From Isoetes taiwanensis (lineage: Eukaryota > Streptophyta > Lycopodiopsida > Isoetales > Isoetaceae): DNA of 64,000 bases. A model generated the notes under the pieces. It did not search any database. It was not told where the DNA came from and was given only the letters and a program-made list of their open reading frames with translations. Made by a program: the position numbers and the translations under genes. Positions 31,699 through 43,117 of this stretch are shown here, piece after piece. Where the stretch lies: contig JAJEKV010000104.1 of NCBI GenBank assembly GCA_021234155.1, forward strand, positions 434,001 through 498,000, written 5' to 3'. Numbering within the stretch: the first letter of the stretch is position 1; every line of letters begins with the position of its first letter.

Positions 31699-34600
31699 CT
31701 CCAGGTAATCACTCCTCCACCAAAGAAAATAGCATATCCCGAGGTTGATCTTCTAGTAGAGAGATCATCTCCCCAATCTGCATCATTGAAACATGACATA
31801 GTCAAGTCTCCTGAGTCATAGCATATTCCTTGATTTTGAGTACCCTTCAAATACTTCAACACACGTTTAGCAGCCTCCCAATGTTCATGTGTAGCATCAT
31901 GGTTTCTTCTACTCAAAATATTTACTGCATAAGCAATATCAGGTCGAGTGCTATTTGCTAAATAAAGTAAACAACCAATCAAAGCTCGATAGGGTACATT
32001 TTCCATCTTTGCAATATCCTCATCAGTGGTCTGCTGGATATCAGTCAATCTATGTCCTGGGATCATAGGTATTTTAGCAGGTTTGGCCTCAACCAAGTTA
32101 AACCTTTTAAGCATATTCTCTATATGCTTTGCTTGATGCAATTTGAGCCATTTTTCATCCTTATTTCTGACCACCTCGATCCCCAAAAATTTCCTTAGTT
32201 CCCCTAAGTCAGTCATTTGAAACCTGGACTTTAAAATGCCTTTGCATTTGTTTAGAATGTTCAGTGAGGTTGCCACCATGATACAATCATCTACATAAAG
32301 GGCAATGATACAATATTCTTTGTTTTGTTCCAATCTGTAAAGGTTACCATCATTATGTAGTTTGTTAAAGCCTTGTTCTTGCAAAAACTGATTTATGCAG
32401 AGGTACCATTCCCTTGGTGACTGCTTCAGTCCATACATTGCTTTATTTAGTTTCCAGATCATGTTTTTACCTTGTTCATAACCTGGGGGTTGCCTTAGAT
32501 ATGCTTCCTCTTCTAATGTTGCATTTAAAAATGCTGTTTTAACATCCATGTGATGTATGTCCAGTTTCATTGCATTAGCCATGGCCAACAATATTCTGAT
32601 GCTTGTCAATTTAACCAGTGGAGAATAAGTTTCATCATAATCTCTTCCCTTCTTCTGTGTATAGCCCTGTGCCACCAACCTAGCTTTAAATTTCTTTGTT
32701 CCATCTGGATTTAATTTAATTCTGAACAACCATTTGATGCCAATGATATTGTGCTTACCATTTGACTTTACAAGTTCATATGTTTTAGTGTCCTCAAACG
32801 ACTTGAGCTCATCATTCATAGCTGCTATCCACTTATCTCTATCACTGCTTTCTTGTACATCTTCATAACTTTGGGGAATTATCTCATCTTCTAGTATTGC
32901 CATGATGTATTCATGTTCAACTGTCTTTGCTTCAATTCTTCTACTTCTTCCCCTTTCATTTCTGCCATAATTGTGTTCTTCCAGTCTAGCTTCTTCTACA
33001 AGTCTTTCTGCCTGGGTTTTCCTTTTCTTCTTTTCATGATGTTCCTTGGGAGGCTCAACACTTGATTGACTTGCATCTGAAATGTCTTCAGAGCTTGGTG
33101 TTTCCATCTCACTAGTTTCTTTTGATATTTCTGGAATTTCTAATTCATCATAATCCTCTTCTTCAAATTCCACCTTTGGAGTTTGTTCAGGTTTATCTGG
33201 CTGGATTTTGGTGCCTTTCTTGAATTTATGTTTGTATAGCACTTCTTCATTAAATAATACATCCCTACTAATTCTGATTTCCTTGGTCTCAGGCAAATAG
33301 ATTCTGTACCCTTTAGATTCTTTGTCATATCCTACCAAAAACCCTCTTTCTGCCCTGTTATCTAATTTTTTTCTTAGTTCAGATGGCACATGCACATAGG
33401 CCAGACACCCATATACCTTGAACTTTTCATAGTTTAGCTTCTTTTCTGAATCCCATAGCAGCATAGGGATATTTCCTTGTAGGCTTACTGATGGAAGCAT
33501 ATTCTGGATTTCAACAGCAGTATACAGTGCTTCTTCCCATAGATAGTTAGGCAAGCCACTTTCTTTTAACATTGATCTAACAGCATCTAATAAGGTTCTA
33601 TTCTTTCTTTCTGACACTCCATTCTGCTGAGGTGAGTGTCTGCATGTTAATTGTCTCTTGATTCCATGTGATATGCAAAATGATTTGAATTGACCTGAAA
33701 GATATTCTCCTCCTCTATCTGATCTAATGCATTTTACTTTGACACCTGTTTCTCGTTCTTTTTCTGCAACATATTGCTTGAATGCATTTATGGCTTGTGA
33801 CTTCCTGGTTAAACAATATGTGGTGCACATTCTGCTGTAATCATCAGTGAAAGTAATGAAATATCTCTTATTTGTTCTGCTTTTGACATTTAAAGGGCCA
33901 CATAAATCTGAATGTATCAGCTCAAGTTTTTGTTGTGCTCTAGTTTTCCTTTTATGAAATGGCAGCCTGCTTAATTTACCCAAGGCACATCCCTCACATA
34001 TAAGATCTTGTCTAGTTTCATTTTCAAGGCTGATGTGACCTTGCTTGTATAGAGATTCTAATTTTTTATAATTGGTGTGGGCAAGTCTATTATGCCAAGT
34101 ATCGACCCCAACTTCCTGAACTGCATTAATAGAATGATGAACACTATTTTCCAATCCATACAAGTTTCCCACACGTTTGCCATAGAACTTTATTTCATTA
34201 TCCTTCATAATATTGCACTGATCTGTATCAAATACAACTTTATATCCCAAATCACACAACTGACTAACTGATATTAAATTTTTGATAATTCCAGGCACAC
34301 ACAAAACATTCTGGATATTTATAACATTTCCAGCCAAATCTGTTAACTGCAATAATCCTCTTCCTTGAACATCTTGGAGAGCTCCATTTCCCACTTGAAT
34401 TTTCCTTGAACTTGCACTGGTTATATTCTTCAAAAGATCAATATTTTGTACTATTGATCTTTCAGCTCCACTATCAACTATCAAGTGATCAGAATTGTTA
34501 GTTGGCATACTCTCATTAACAATTGCAAATTCATGAGATACCTCATCCTCATCTTCTTCATTTGCCTTGTCTTCTTGTTCTCTTGCCACATAGGCCTTTT

Positions 34601-35531
34601 CAGCACCACGTCCTCTGCCACCTCTTATATGCCTGGCTTCACCTCTGCCTCTTGTAGATCTACCATAGGTTTTAGGTGTAGGACATTTTGAGGCTGCATG
34701 TCCTCTGCCACCACATGTGTAGCAATTGAAATCCTTTTCAAATTTTGGGCATTCATTCTTATAATGACCTTTCTCATGGCAATTATAGCATATCACTTTA
34801 TCTTTTTTCTTAAGCAATAGAATTTCTGGAGTTTCATCTGATTGACTCTGCCTTAGTATCTTTTTCTGCTCCCACTCAGTTCTTAATATATTTTCTGCCT
34901 CTTCTCTTGATTTGCATGAATTTCTTATGAATAAGGCCAAGGTCTCATTTTCACCAATTGCCCTAGATATTTGCAACACTTGACTTCTTTCAGAAATGAC
35001 CACTCCTGCTCCATTTAGGTCAGCAATGAGATTATCAAACTTATTGAAGAATTCTGTTACATCCTCCTCTTCTTTAAGTTTCAAACCCCTTAATTCATTC
35101 TCAAGAAGATCAATTTGTGAGGATGTCTTTTCCTCATAGTGTTTCAGTAAAAACTTCCACATCTCTCTAGGACTTAATGACCTTAATTTCAAGCGTATAG
35201 TTGGACTAACCTTGCATGTGATGATGCCTTGTGCTTCCCTTGTTTTGGCGAGCAATGATTTGCCTCCTGTTCCAGATGCTCCAGCACCTGCTCCTGCATC
35301 TTTTGAAGCTTCAGTCCCTGCTGCAGCCTTCTCTGCTGCTCCAACAACAGAACTTGAGGAACCAGTTCTGGTAAGTACTCCTGTACCTACTGTTCCTGCT
35401 GGATCTACCAGCTCCCAAAGGTCCTCCACCTCAAGTATGTGTGCTATAGCATCTTTCCATACTTGGAAACCTGGACCTCCCTTGTATACATCCACAGTAT
35501 TCAACAGTGATGCACCAAATCTGCTAGACAT
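31683..35531 (-). CDS. Copia gag-pol polyprotein
   Basis: I start at the ATG at 35531 (MSSRFGASLLNTVDVYKG) because the longer frame begins inside the LTR and crosses the primer site. About 1,282 residues. Gag with an UBN2-like core, then two zinc knuckles (CYNCHEKGHYKNEC and CYTCGGRGHAASKC, about 34690-34790). Protease LIVDSGAERS (about 34460-34485). Integrase HHCC finger (HNRLAH, CEGCALGK) and DDE core (FTDDYSR, SDRGGEY, QQNGVSERKNR). Reverse transcriptase (YSPLVKLTSIRILLA, YGLKQSPREWY, YVDD at 32287-32298). RNase H starts with DADWGDDLSTRRSTSGYA and stops after ITWRCKQL because the frame shifts. All catalytic residues looked for are present. Confidence 0.95.
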   Translation of the reverse strand: MSSRFGASLLNTVDVYKGGPGFQVWKDAIAHILEVEDLWELVDPAGTVGTGVLTRTGSSSSVVGAAEKAAAGTEASKDAGAGAGASGTGGKSLLAKTREAQGIITCKVSPTIRLKLRSLSPREMWKFLLKHYEEKTSSQIDLLENELRGLKLKEEEDVTEFFNKFDNLIADLNGAGVVISERSQVLQISRAIGENETLALFIRNSCKSREEAENILRTEWEQKKILRQSQSDETPEILLLKKKDKVICYNCHEKGHYKNECPKFEKDFNCYTCGGRGHAASKCPTPKTYGRSTRGRGEARHIRGGRGRGAEKAYVAREQEDKANEEDEDEVSHEFAIVNESMPTNNSDHLIVDSGAERSIVQNIDLLKNITSASSRKIQVGNGALQDVQGRGLLQLTDLAGNVINIQNVLCVPGIIKNLISVSQLCDLGYKVVFDTDQCNIMKDNEIKFYGKRVGNLYGLENSVHHSINAVQEVGVDTWHNRLAHTNYKKLESLYKQGHISLENETRQDLICEGCALGKLSRLPFHKRKTRAQQKLELIHSDLCGPLNVKSRTNKRYFITFTDDYSRMCTTYCLTRKSQAINAFKQYVAEKERETGVKVKCIRSDRGGEYLSGQFKSFCISHGIKRQLTCRHSPQQNGVSERKNRTLLDAVRSMLKESGLPNYLWEEALYTAVEIQNMLPSVSLQGNIPMLLWDSEKKLNYEKFKVYGCLAYVHVPSELRKKLDNRAERGFLVGYDKESKGYRIYLPETKEIRISRDVLFNEEVLYKHKFKKGTKIQPDKPEQTPKVEFEEEDYDELEIPEISKETSEMETPSSEDISDASQSSVEPPKEHHEKKKRKTQAERLVEEARLEEHNYGRNERGRSRRIEAKTVEHEYIMAILEDEIIPQSYEDVQESSDRDKWIAAMNDELKSFEDTKTYELVKSNGKHNIIGIKWLFRIKLNPDGTKKFKARLVAQGYTQKKGRDYDETYSPLVKLTSIRILLAMANAMKLDIHHMDVKTAFLNATLEEEAYLRQPPGYEQGKNMIWKLNKAMYGLKQSPREWYLCINQFLQEQGFNKLHNDGNLYRLEQNKEYCIIALYVDDCIMVATSLNILNKCKGILKSRFQMTDLGELRKFLGIEVVRNKDEKWLKLHQAKHIENMLKRFNLVEAKPAKIPMIPGHRLTDIQQTTDEDIAKMENVPYRALIGCLLYLANSTRPDIAYAVNILSRRNHDATHEHWEAAKRVLKYLKGTQNQGICYDSGDLTMSCFNDADWGDDLSTRRSTSGYAIFFGGGVITWRCKQL

Positions 35532-35539
35532 GTTGAATA

Positions 35540-35551
35540 GCTCTGATACCA
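35540..35551 (-). other. Copia primer-binding site
   Basis: TGGTATCAGAGC on the element strand, one base inside the 5' LTR, complementary to the end of initiator tRNA-Met. Confidence 0.9.
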
Positions 35552-35552
35552 C

Positions 35553-36405
35553 TGATGGTTTTTCAAGATAATGCACACAACAATAATGCACACTCAAATG
35601 TCTAGCAAGATTTGCAACTATAATAGAGTTACAATAATGGTCTAGAGAAAAGCCACAATATGGTCACTAATTTTCTCTAGAACATGTACTCAATATCTTT
35701 GTTCAAATTTCTAGAAATCATTCTAGAAACACCTATGGTCAATATAATGATTGTCAATAATAATAATGAACTATTCAACCATAGGAATACTGTAGCAATA
35801 ATTCACTGTTCCTCGGGTATTGACCAAGTAACTGTAGCATAGTTGACTCCGGCCATTTGCGGATCTTCGGTGCTAATACGATCTCCTCCTGCCGTCTACG
35901 CCAGCCATTAAGCGTTCTCAAAGATATATACATCACTCCGACGGTTATGGGACTTCTAATCTAAGTTTTCCAATCCGTCCACAATATCCCACAGGACAAG
36001 TTCATGAAATGAGTTGTGTTCCAATATCCCACAGGACAAACAGTGCAAACGAGCTTTTCGACCATTGAATCAAATTTTCCTTAATAGATAATGTTCATAT
36101 TAATATTTCAATCAATGTCTTACCCTTGGTGATGAACTTGAGTATCAAACAACTTGGTAAGCTCCTGTCTCATTTGCACATTTAGATTAGGTCATGGTCT
36201 GTAAGGTAACCTACTGCCACTGCTTCTCATAGGTACATTAGGCAGACAACTTGTGATCATGTTGATCTACACTACTGCCACTGCTTCTCATAGTTAGATC
36301 ACACAAATGATAGCCATCTTCACATGATAACCTTGTACTCAAATAACATTATTGTTTGTATGTACTGACCTGAATCTTGCAGGGTTATGAGATGAATTTC
36401 CATCA
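35553..36405 (-). repeat. Copia 5' LTR (853 bp)
   Basis: Partner of 30456-31308. Differences seen by eye: GATGG for GATCG at the edge, AATGGTC for AATGATC, GAGTTG for GAGCTG, GATCACAC for GATCATAC. Confidence 0.97.
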
Positions 36406-36445
36406 GCCACTAGGCAGCATCCAACTGGATATGTGACCGAGGATA
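36406..36445 (-). mobile_element. SINE copy S2, body part (right of the Copia insertion)
   Basis: GCCAC (target duplication) then TAGGCAGCATCCA, which aligns with the SINE body at 5706-5724 (ACATTGGCAGCATCCATGAG). Similarity fades after about 20 bases. Confidence 0.55.
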
Positions 36446-36489
36446 GCTCAAGTAAATTTCTTTAGTTTTTTAATTTTTATGAACCATAG

Positions 36490-37137
36490 ATGTAGAAATT
36501 AATAGAGTAAAATAGGATTTGCTAAGGTGGAGTGAAATGTGGATAGGCTAGAATTCAAGAAATTGTTGTAAGAGGGGTTAGGCAAGCTGGCTAAAAATAT
36601 TGCAAATGTGTGCTCCAAACAAAAATAGAATGTTGTAGAGTGTTGCCTAGAATATGCTAGATGGTCATGGATTAAGCACTTCAATTTAAAGTAAAAAGTT
36701 TTCAAAAATATTGCAAAGAGGGCACTTCAAGCAGATTGTAGGATGTTCTAAGAATTTTCTTCTAATATTCTAGATCCATGAGTAAGCATCTCACTCTAAA
36801 TAGAGTGAGGTGCTCTAATCAAGATAGAGTGTTTTAGATAGATAGATCGATAGACAGACAATATTTTTACGTCATGCCATATTGGGAGCGTCCATGAGGA
36901 CATACGAAGGACTCCTAGAGACTTGAACACAAGATCTCTTAATTGCTAACCCAATGGACTATCTAGAATGTTCTAGATGCTCTTGGGTAGATGCTCCTGG
37001 GTAGGCACTCCACTCTAAAGATAGAAAATTTTTGAACATAATGTAAAAGCCGTGATCCAATCAAAAGAGAATGTTGTAGAATGTTCTAGATGCTCATGGG
37101 TAAACATCTCAATCCAAAAATAGATTTTTCTTAAATT
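36490..37137. repeat. Mosaic of degenerate short repeats with SINE copy S3
   Basis: The interval repeats variations of TATTGCAAAGAGG, GTGCTCTAA..AGAGTGTTGTAGA and GTTCTAGATGCTCATGGGTAA several times. The same modules appear at 1380-1483 and 5770-5990. A SINE copy (36836-36970) sits inside. It contains both GTTCAAGTC (box B on the minus strand) and the TCCATTGGGTTAGCAATTA block. Confidence 0.6.
36836..36970 (-). mobile_element. tRNA-like SINE, copy S3 (most complete)
   Basis: On the minus strand: AGTCCATTGGGTTAGCAATT, AAGAGATCTTGTGTTCAAGT, a body, then GCATGACGTAAAAATATTG and a (CTAT)n-type tail. GTTCAAGTC fits an internal RNA polymerase III box B. Confidence 0.55.
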
Positions 37138-37350
37138 GTTGCAAAGAGGGTGCTTTAAGTGAATAGACTGTTGGTTCTAGAGTGTTCAAGATGCAAAATA
37201 AAGTGTCATAGAGCACTACTTAACAGCAGAGAAGGGGGAAAACATAGTAAATAGGGAAGTGAGAACTTGCGTCGCAAGAACATAAATTGGAACATACACC
37301 ATAGGTAGGAACATATTCAAATTAGAACATACACCATAGAACATGCTAAA
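37138..37350. repeat. Dispersed 210-bp repeat (copy 2)
   Basis: Same-orientation partner of 8926-9140. The divergence is small, with a few substitutions. Confidence 0.8.
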
Positions 37351-37737
37351 CAACACAAACAACCCTTTCTAGGTTATGATTGATAGAACTTTAGAACAGG
37401 GGAAATAATACAGACGAAAGACTGCATATATAGCCTTGGAAAATGGCTAAGTCGTTTGTGATCGCCTTCAAACCACACAGGTATAGAGGAGATTGACTTA
37501 TTTTACTATGGATTGTAACTGTGGCCTATACTATATTGTATAATATGCAGAGATCCGCCAGGGCAATAGAGGATAAATAATCCCCAAAGAGAGCACTGTT
37601 TAAGAAGCTTGGATGCTCGCGGCCCTGGCCGTCATAGCTGTAGCTTCTAGGGAAACCAGCTACTCTGCTAGGCATCAAGCTTTTTAGAAGAAATGACATA
37701 TTTAACAAAATTTGGACTTACTCAAATCTAATAAATA

Positions 37738-37950
37738 CTAGTAAACGTGTGCCCGGCGTTGCCGGGCTAATGTCCTGGTATGTGTTTTTACTTGGCTTTA
37801 ATGTCTATCTGTGCAATTTTCGACAATAGCACATGCTGATACTATGCTGATACTCGCAAATAATGGACATTCTTTGCTTTTGTAACTATTTGTGTTATTG
37901 AAATTGTGATCATCGATATATTTTGGGTTTAAGGGTTGGATTTCATTAGG
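37738..37950 (-). mobile_element. Helitron 3' end, family 1
   Basis: On the minus strand the sequence ends with hairpin GCCCGGC AAC GCCGGGC (37751-37767), then ACACGTTTA and CTAG, followed by T. A short GC hairpin just before CTRR, with insertion between A and T, is the hallmark of a plant Helitron 3' terminus. The first 40 bases match the end at 62355. No Rep/helicase coding sequence was seen. The 5' TC end was not located. Confidence 0.75.
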
Positions 37951-40900
37951 AAAATAGTGCTTTCTAAGGAACGTGGGGGCTTCCACCCATACACGTCATC
38001 AAGGATGTGATTTCTTTTAGGAACGACTCCAAAACTTGTACGCACTTAGCCTTCAAAAGCTTCCATTGTTCTGTTCAAGTTGTTTTCCAGTTTAAGTGTT
38101 TTTTCAATTTCCTAAATGCTACACAACAGAGCTAACAAATGGTGCAAGGGCCCATTTCTTCTTTTGTTGCTTTGAAATATTATGAAGACGAATACTGGAC
38201 ATCCCATTTAAATGTTGGGAAAACAGTATATCCCTAGATAAGTCTTAAGGGACAAAAGCAGAATTTGCAGAAATTATCAACTTTCGCTTATATGGGGTAC
38301 ATAGATTAGAGTTGTTCTGGTAGTAAAGGTATCTACACAGTAAAGTTCGGAATTTTAATAAAATTTGATGGTACTTTCTGAGTAAATAAGCAAGCCTCCG
38401 CAACATTGTTACTATCTATTGTAATATTGCCATCAACACCTTCTGCACCGTTTCAGCACAATTTACTGGCTGCATTTTTGCATTAGGCTTTCTTCTTCTC
38501 ATCTTCAATCTTTTACTGCCATATTGAGGCCTTGTATCTTCGTTGGCATAGCTTTAGAGCTTTGAAATACTCCTTCAGTTAAGAATTCATACGCATCGCT
38601 AGTCCCTATAGTTTGCACCATTTGCCCTCAATGGGTTGACAGCATGTAGTATGGCTGAAAATTTTAATGGCTTGCATCGGGCCTGCTTCTTCTGTCCAAC
38701 CAGAACTATATACAGTAGAAAGGAGAAAATAGGCTGGCCATGTCAATCTTTGAAGCAACACCTGTGAAAACAGATGCTGGATCACAGCTTTCTGGAAAAG
38801 AAAATTAGAAGAACTTAATGTAAATCATGCCACAACAACAGAGATCCTATGTACATGTAGATTCAAAATATTAATTCAATGATGTATTTGTGAGGTGTTG
38901 AACCCCAACCCTGGAAATAGTGAATATGCTAACAACGGTGGGCAGGGCCTTTTGGGGCACATCTTGATTCTAGAATTGGTGGATAACTTAACCCAAATAT
39001 AGGATACATTTAGCAGTAAAAATTCCTAAGCAAATCCCCTAAATTGATTTCAACAATACAAATGGTGGAGTCCCAACTGCTCTGAAGTTCTTCTTTAAAG
39101 TAGAAAACCATATGCATGACAATAAATTACAAAAGAATGAAGGATCTACCTAACAGAAGAAGGAGGATCTACCTGCTGTGGCAATTCCAAGCTATGTATC
39201 GAAACCAAATTCGGATCATTTTGTCCTTTCCCCTTGCCTAAAACTTATCCAACCCTGTTGGACCAGAGAAAATATAATGCTATATAATTTGTAGATTCTT
39301 TACCACAATCCGCTTGATAGTTCTATCCCCTTCTAATTCATTTTTTTTTTTTGAGGGGTAAAAAATAGACTTTATTTACTAACCCCTTCTAATTCATAGT
39401 TCTATCCCTTCTAATGATCCGCAAGACTTCAAGAAAACACACCTGCATGTTACAAAGGAAAGAGGAAAGAAGACCAAAGGCATATGTGACAAACAGATGA
39501 AATAAACTCATTCAAATCACATATAAACACCAAGTGCAAATCCAGATCTTACTTAGCATTTTCTTTACAAAACACATAATACCATACACAACATGTTAGA
39601 TAAGATACCTGCTCTGCCATATTGTATCTGATGCTTCAATCTTCAAAATAAAATAATCCCTCTACAACATCAGAGCAAGTATGATGCTCTTTCAGACTCA
39701 TTCAATAATAAGAAGCCTGCAACATAATGTCGGAACCAGTAATACCTTAAAAAAGGAGGAATCACTATATTCTCAATAATGTCCAGCTACTTGCTCCAGC
39801 CTTGTGTCCCAAAATGCTGGAATTGCCTGAGCCCAGCTCCTGCTCACAATTAAACTATTGGATTTTTGGCAAAGCAGAATCACGTAATTCAGGAAGGAAG
39901 CAAGAAGCAAGAAGCATTCCCATTTCCAAATTCAAGCTCCCAATGATTTGCCAAAAAAACCTCTCAGAAGGATCCGTTTGCTTCTGCATCAGAGGAAAAC
40001 ATTAGCCTTCTTTCTTTCTCCGAAAATACAACAAATAAAGAAGAAAAATTACATAAGGAAAGTGCAGCGATTTTTCCATCTCCAAAGACCGTTCTCTCTT
40101 TCTCGTCTTCGGATTTTCAAAGCCCAAATCCCGCAAAAAAATGCAAATGCAACTGAAATCGTCCTCCCTAAAATCCTACTAAACCATGATCTGCCATCTC
40201 CTTCTAATGATATACAAAACGCCTCTGCCATCACCGCCCTGTAGTGTAAAATGTGCCTCAAAACGATTTTGAAAGATTTACCTGGAAAGCAAACGATTTT
40301 AGGAGAAAAAACTTAATGCATGCTTGAAAGACAATAAAACAATGGTGACCTCTGCCTTTGGAGAGAAAGAGCTGATGCATGCTTCATTTGCCCTGTTGTA
40401 AGAACAGATCAGATCAACAAAACCCATTTTACATAAATCCAAAGAGTTACCCAGGCACATCTAAGCAAAACCAAACCTCATTGCCGAGACATCACTAAAA
40501 ACCGAGCCATGAAGACTTTCAAACGATGAAAACGGTTAGAGGTCTTTGAACCAGCATCTCTGCGATCTGCTCCTGTAAATTCCATCCCAAAATACAGAGT
40601 TAGATAATCCAGCAGAGTTAGATATAAGCTACTTTAGAAGTTACATTACCTGTAAAATGGCTCGATGCTCCTTAAATCCGGCAGCAAGGATGCTGTTGCA
40701 CCAACAATCGCCTCCAATTAAAGGGAACGTCTAAAGGAAGATGAAAAAAGCTAGTGCCGAACATCGTTTGAAGCTGAAGGAGGCAACTACATGAAATATT
40801 TCTGTGAAAATCATTGCAAGTAACACCCGTCCGCCCATAATCATATCAGCATATTGCGGGAAGGACTAAAACGGTCCCTAAAGAGGAAGAAAAAAAACGT

Positions 40901-41060
40901 TGTTAGGGTTCCAGGAAAAAAAACCATAAACGGGTACCCATTTCTTGTTGCCGGATTATGATTTTCTGATCACAAAATTTCGCTTTTTGGCTGGATTCCG
41001 ATGTCCACAGGCCGCCGGAAAAAGGAGGACACACCCCCCAAACACAATTTAAGTGAGTAG
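37951..41060. other. 3.1-kb interval without recognised gene
   Basis: Probably the body of the Helitron plus host sequence. No frame has a recognisable motif. The end at 41020-41060 (CCGCCGGAAAAAGGAGG, TTTAAGTGAGTAG) is like the right end of the MITE family at 62 kb. Confidence 0.4.
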
Positions 41061-43117
41061 ATACTTCAAGAATGTCATGATAAGATTATATATATTTTTA
41101 ACTCCTATTGATTTTAATAATTTGTTGTGCTTATGTTTAGATCAAAAGTATGATGGTTACTAAAGTGTAAAATTTACTTTCTAAATTAATTTTTATTTTA
41201 ATCCATTTAGGATTAATTCTTTATCTAAGATAAGCTCTGTATAATTAAATGTTATTTCTTAAAATATTTAATGAAAGTTTTAGATTGAAATTAATTAAAT
41301 GAGTACGTTTATGTTTTAATAAGAAAAAATTGAATACTTTATTATTGATTAACTTCCAATATTTTTTTTTTGAAGAACGTGTTTTACTTTATATTATACA
41401 CTCAATATATTATAATATATTTCAATATATTTGATTTCATTGATAATAAATTATTACTATTTATAATTAAAATGTTAACTTTATCATTTAATTAATTTCA
41501 AGCTAAAACTTTCTATAAAGTTTTTTTTAAAGTGTTAAAATTTGTAAATTGTGAATTCTCATAATAGTTTTAAGTCATCACTTATCAAACCATCAAATTT
41601 AATTTAGAAATTATCATGATTACCAAATATTAAATTTGTTAAGTTATAAAAAATTTAAATTATATATTCTTGAAATGTGTAATTCTAAATAGATTCAAGT
41701 GGAACTTAGTCTGAAAAGCAATTTTATGCTTCTCAGAAAAATATGGAAGACTAATAATAAAAAATCAGAGATTAAATGATGCTCATCTTATGATCTCCTA
41801 AAGAGCAGGAAGAAGCCCAATGATTCTTGGAAAGGATACCAACAGATTGCCGCCAAAGGAGCTCTAAGATGAAGATAAAAGAGAGTAATAAACTAAAACT
41901 CTTTCTTATGAATGAAACCCTCCAGCAGGCTGATGATACGAATTCTGCTAATGTTGATGCTGCCATTGCTAAAACTAGTTAAAAAAATGTACTTAGCAAA
42001 CTCTAACTTGATTTGGAGGGGAGCCCCCTATAGCCTGTTGTTCTGCCATGCGACTGCCTGCCTCTCTTCGAGGGCGCCCCTATGAATCCCTATGAATCGA
42101 TCTCTGAATCCCTATACAGTATACACGATTCTTCTTCCTCCCTGAATAAATCCCTATGAATCGATCTCTCTCCCTTCCTGGACGGTTCCCGCCCGCCGCT
42201 CCTCTGGTTGCTCACGTTTAGGTTCAATTTTTTTTTAGGGCTTTCATTTAGGTTATATTCTTTAGGTTTTCTTTTTAGGTCCTCAACGTGTATAATTAGA
42301 ATAAGATATTTATTTAACATAATTTATATAACTATACATAAGATTACTAGGAAAAAAAAAATTTGGAATTATCTATGTCTTTTGGAATGTTTTTTCTGGC
42401 TAAAATTACTAGCAAAAAGACCAAAAATCATTTTGGAAGGCTCATTCCGACGAGCCTATTCTGGCTGCGATGCGAGCCAAGAGCCGTTGCCCATTCCTTG
42501 TGCACCTCAGCATTGCACAACTAGGATGTCTTTAGGCGACGTTTCCAATATAGCAACTATTTTGCAAAAGGAATGCTATGCCTTCTGAAGGAAGCTTTCC
42601 AAAGCTTCCACCAAATTCCTAACTCTGCTTTTATTTCATGATCTATTATAGTTGCAGCTTATTCTCTACAGATTCACCTTGAAGAGGCATGGAAATTGTT
42701 TCAGCAAATGTCTGGCTATTTGAACAGGTAAGAATTTCAGTTGTAAAAATATAAAATCAAGTATGGATAATAAAAATCCCCGTCACTTTTAAAGTTCCAC
42801 CAGATATTCCCTAGTATTGTAAATTTGTATCATGCAATTTGCCACTTTTGGATTTTTTTTGTTTGAACTAACTTCCGGCACATTCACACGTCAACTGGAA
42901 ATTTATGCTGCAAAACGGAAATTTGGGAGACTAACTCCGTGTTTTGCGAAGCCTGGCTCCACTAAATTGATATGGCGATTTATAAGAGCATGAAAATGGC
43001 TGACAGAGAGATCGATGTGCTCCCCAAAATCGTTGTAGCGATTCTTTTGAGCATAAATATGCTTAATTTTTTAAGGTTGTATTATTGTATTAATAATTAA
43101 TATTACTAAAGAATCAC
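41061..43117. other. AT-rich interval, no gene
   Basis: 41061-41760 is extremely AT-rich with poly-T runs. 42070-42170 repeats CCCTATGAATCGATCTCT and related strings three times. A short stretch near 42690 reads EEAWKLFQQMSG and could be a PPR scrap. Confidence 0.4.

Larger units (their letters stand above)
30456..36405 (-). mobile_element. Full-length young Ty1/Copia retrotransposon
   Basis: A 5,950-bp element on the minus strand with 853-bp LTRs (TG..CA), 5-bp target duplication GCCAC (30451-30455 and 36406-36410), a tRNA-Met primer site, gag-pol and a purine tract. The LTRs differ at about four of 853 sites, so the insertion is recent. Protein order is gag, protease, integrase, reverse transcriptase, RNase H, the Copia order. 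A single frameshift in RNase H is the only coding defect seen. Confidence 0.97.

Noticed and set aside
35532-35597. Upstream methionine extending the Copia frame by 22 residues
   Set aside because: It lies in the 5' LTR and crosses the primer-binding site; the ATG at 35531 is the natural gag start.
42680-42735. PPR repeat scrap (EEAWKLFQQMSG)
   Set aside because: Only about 15 residues match, too short to support a call.
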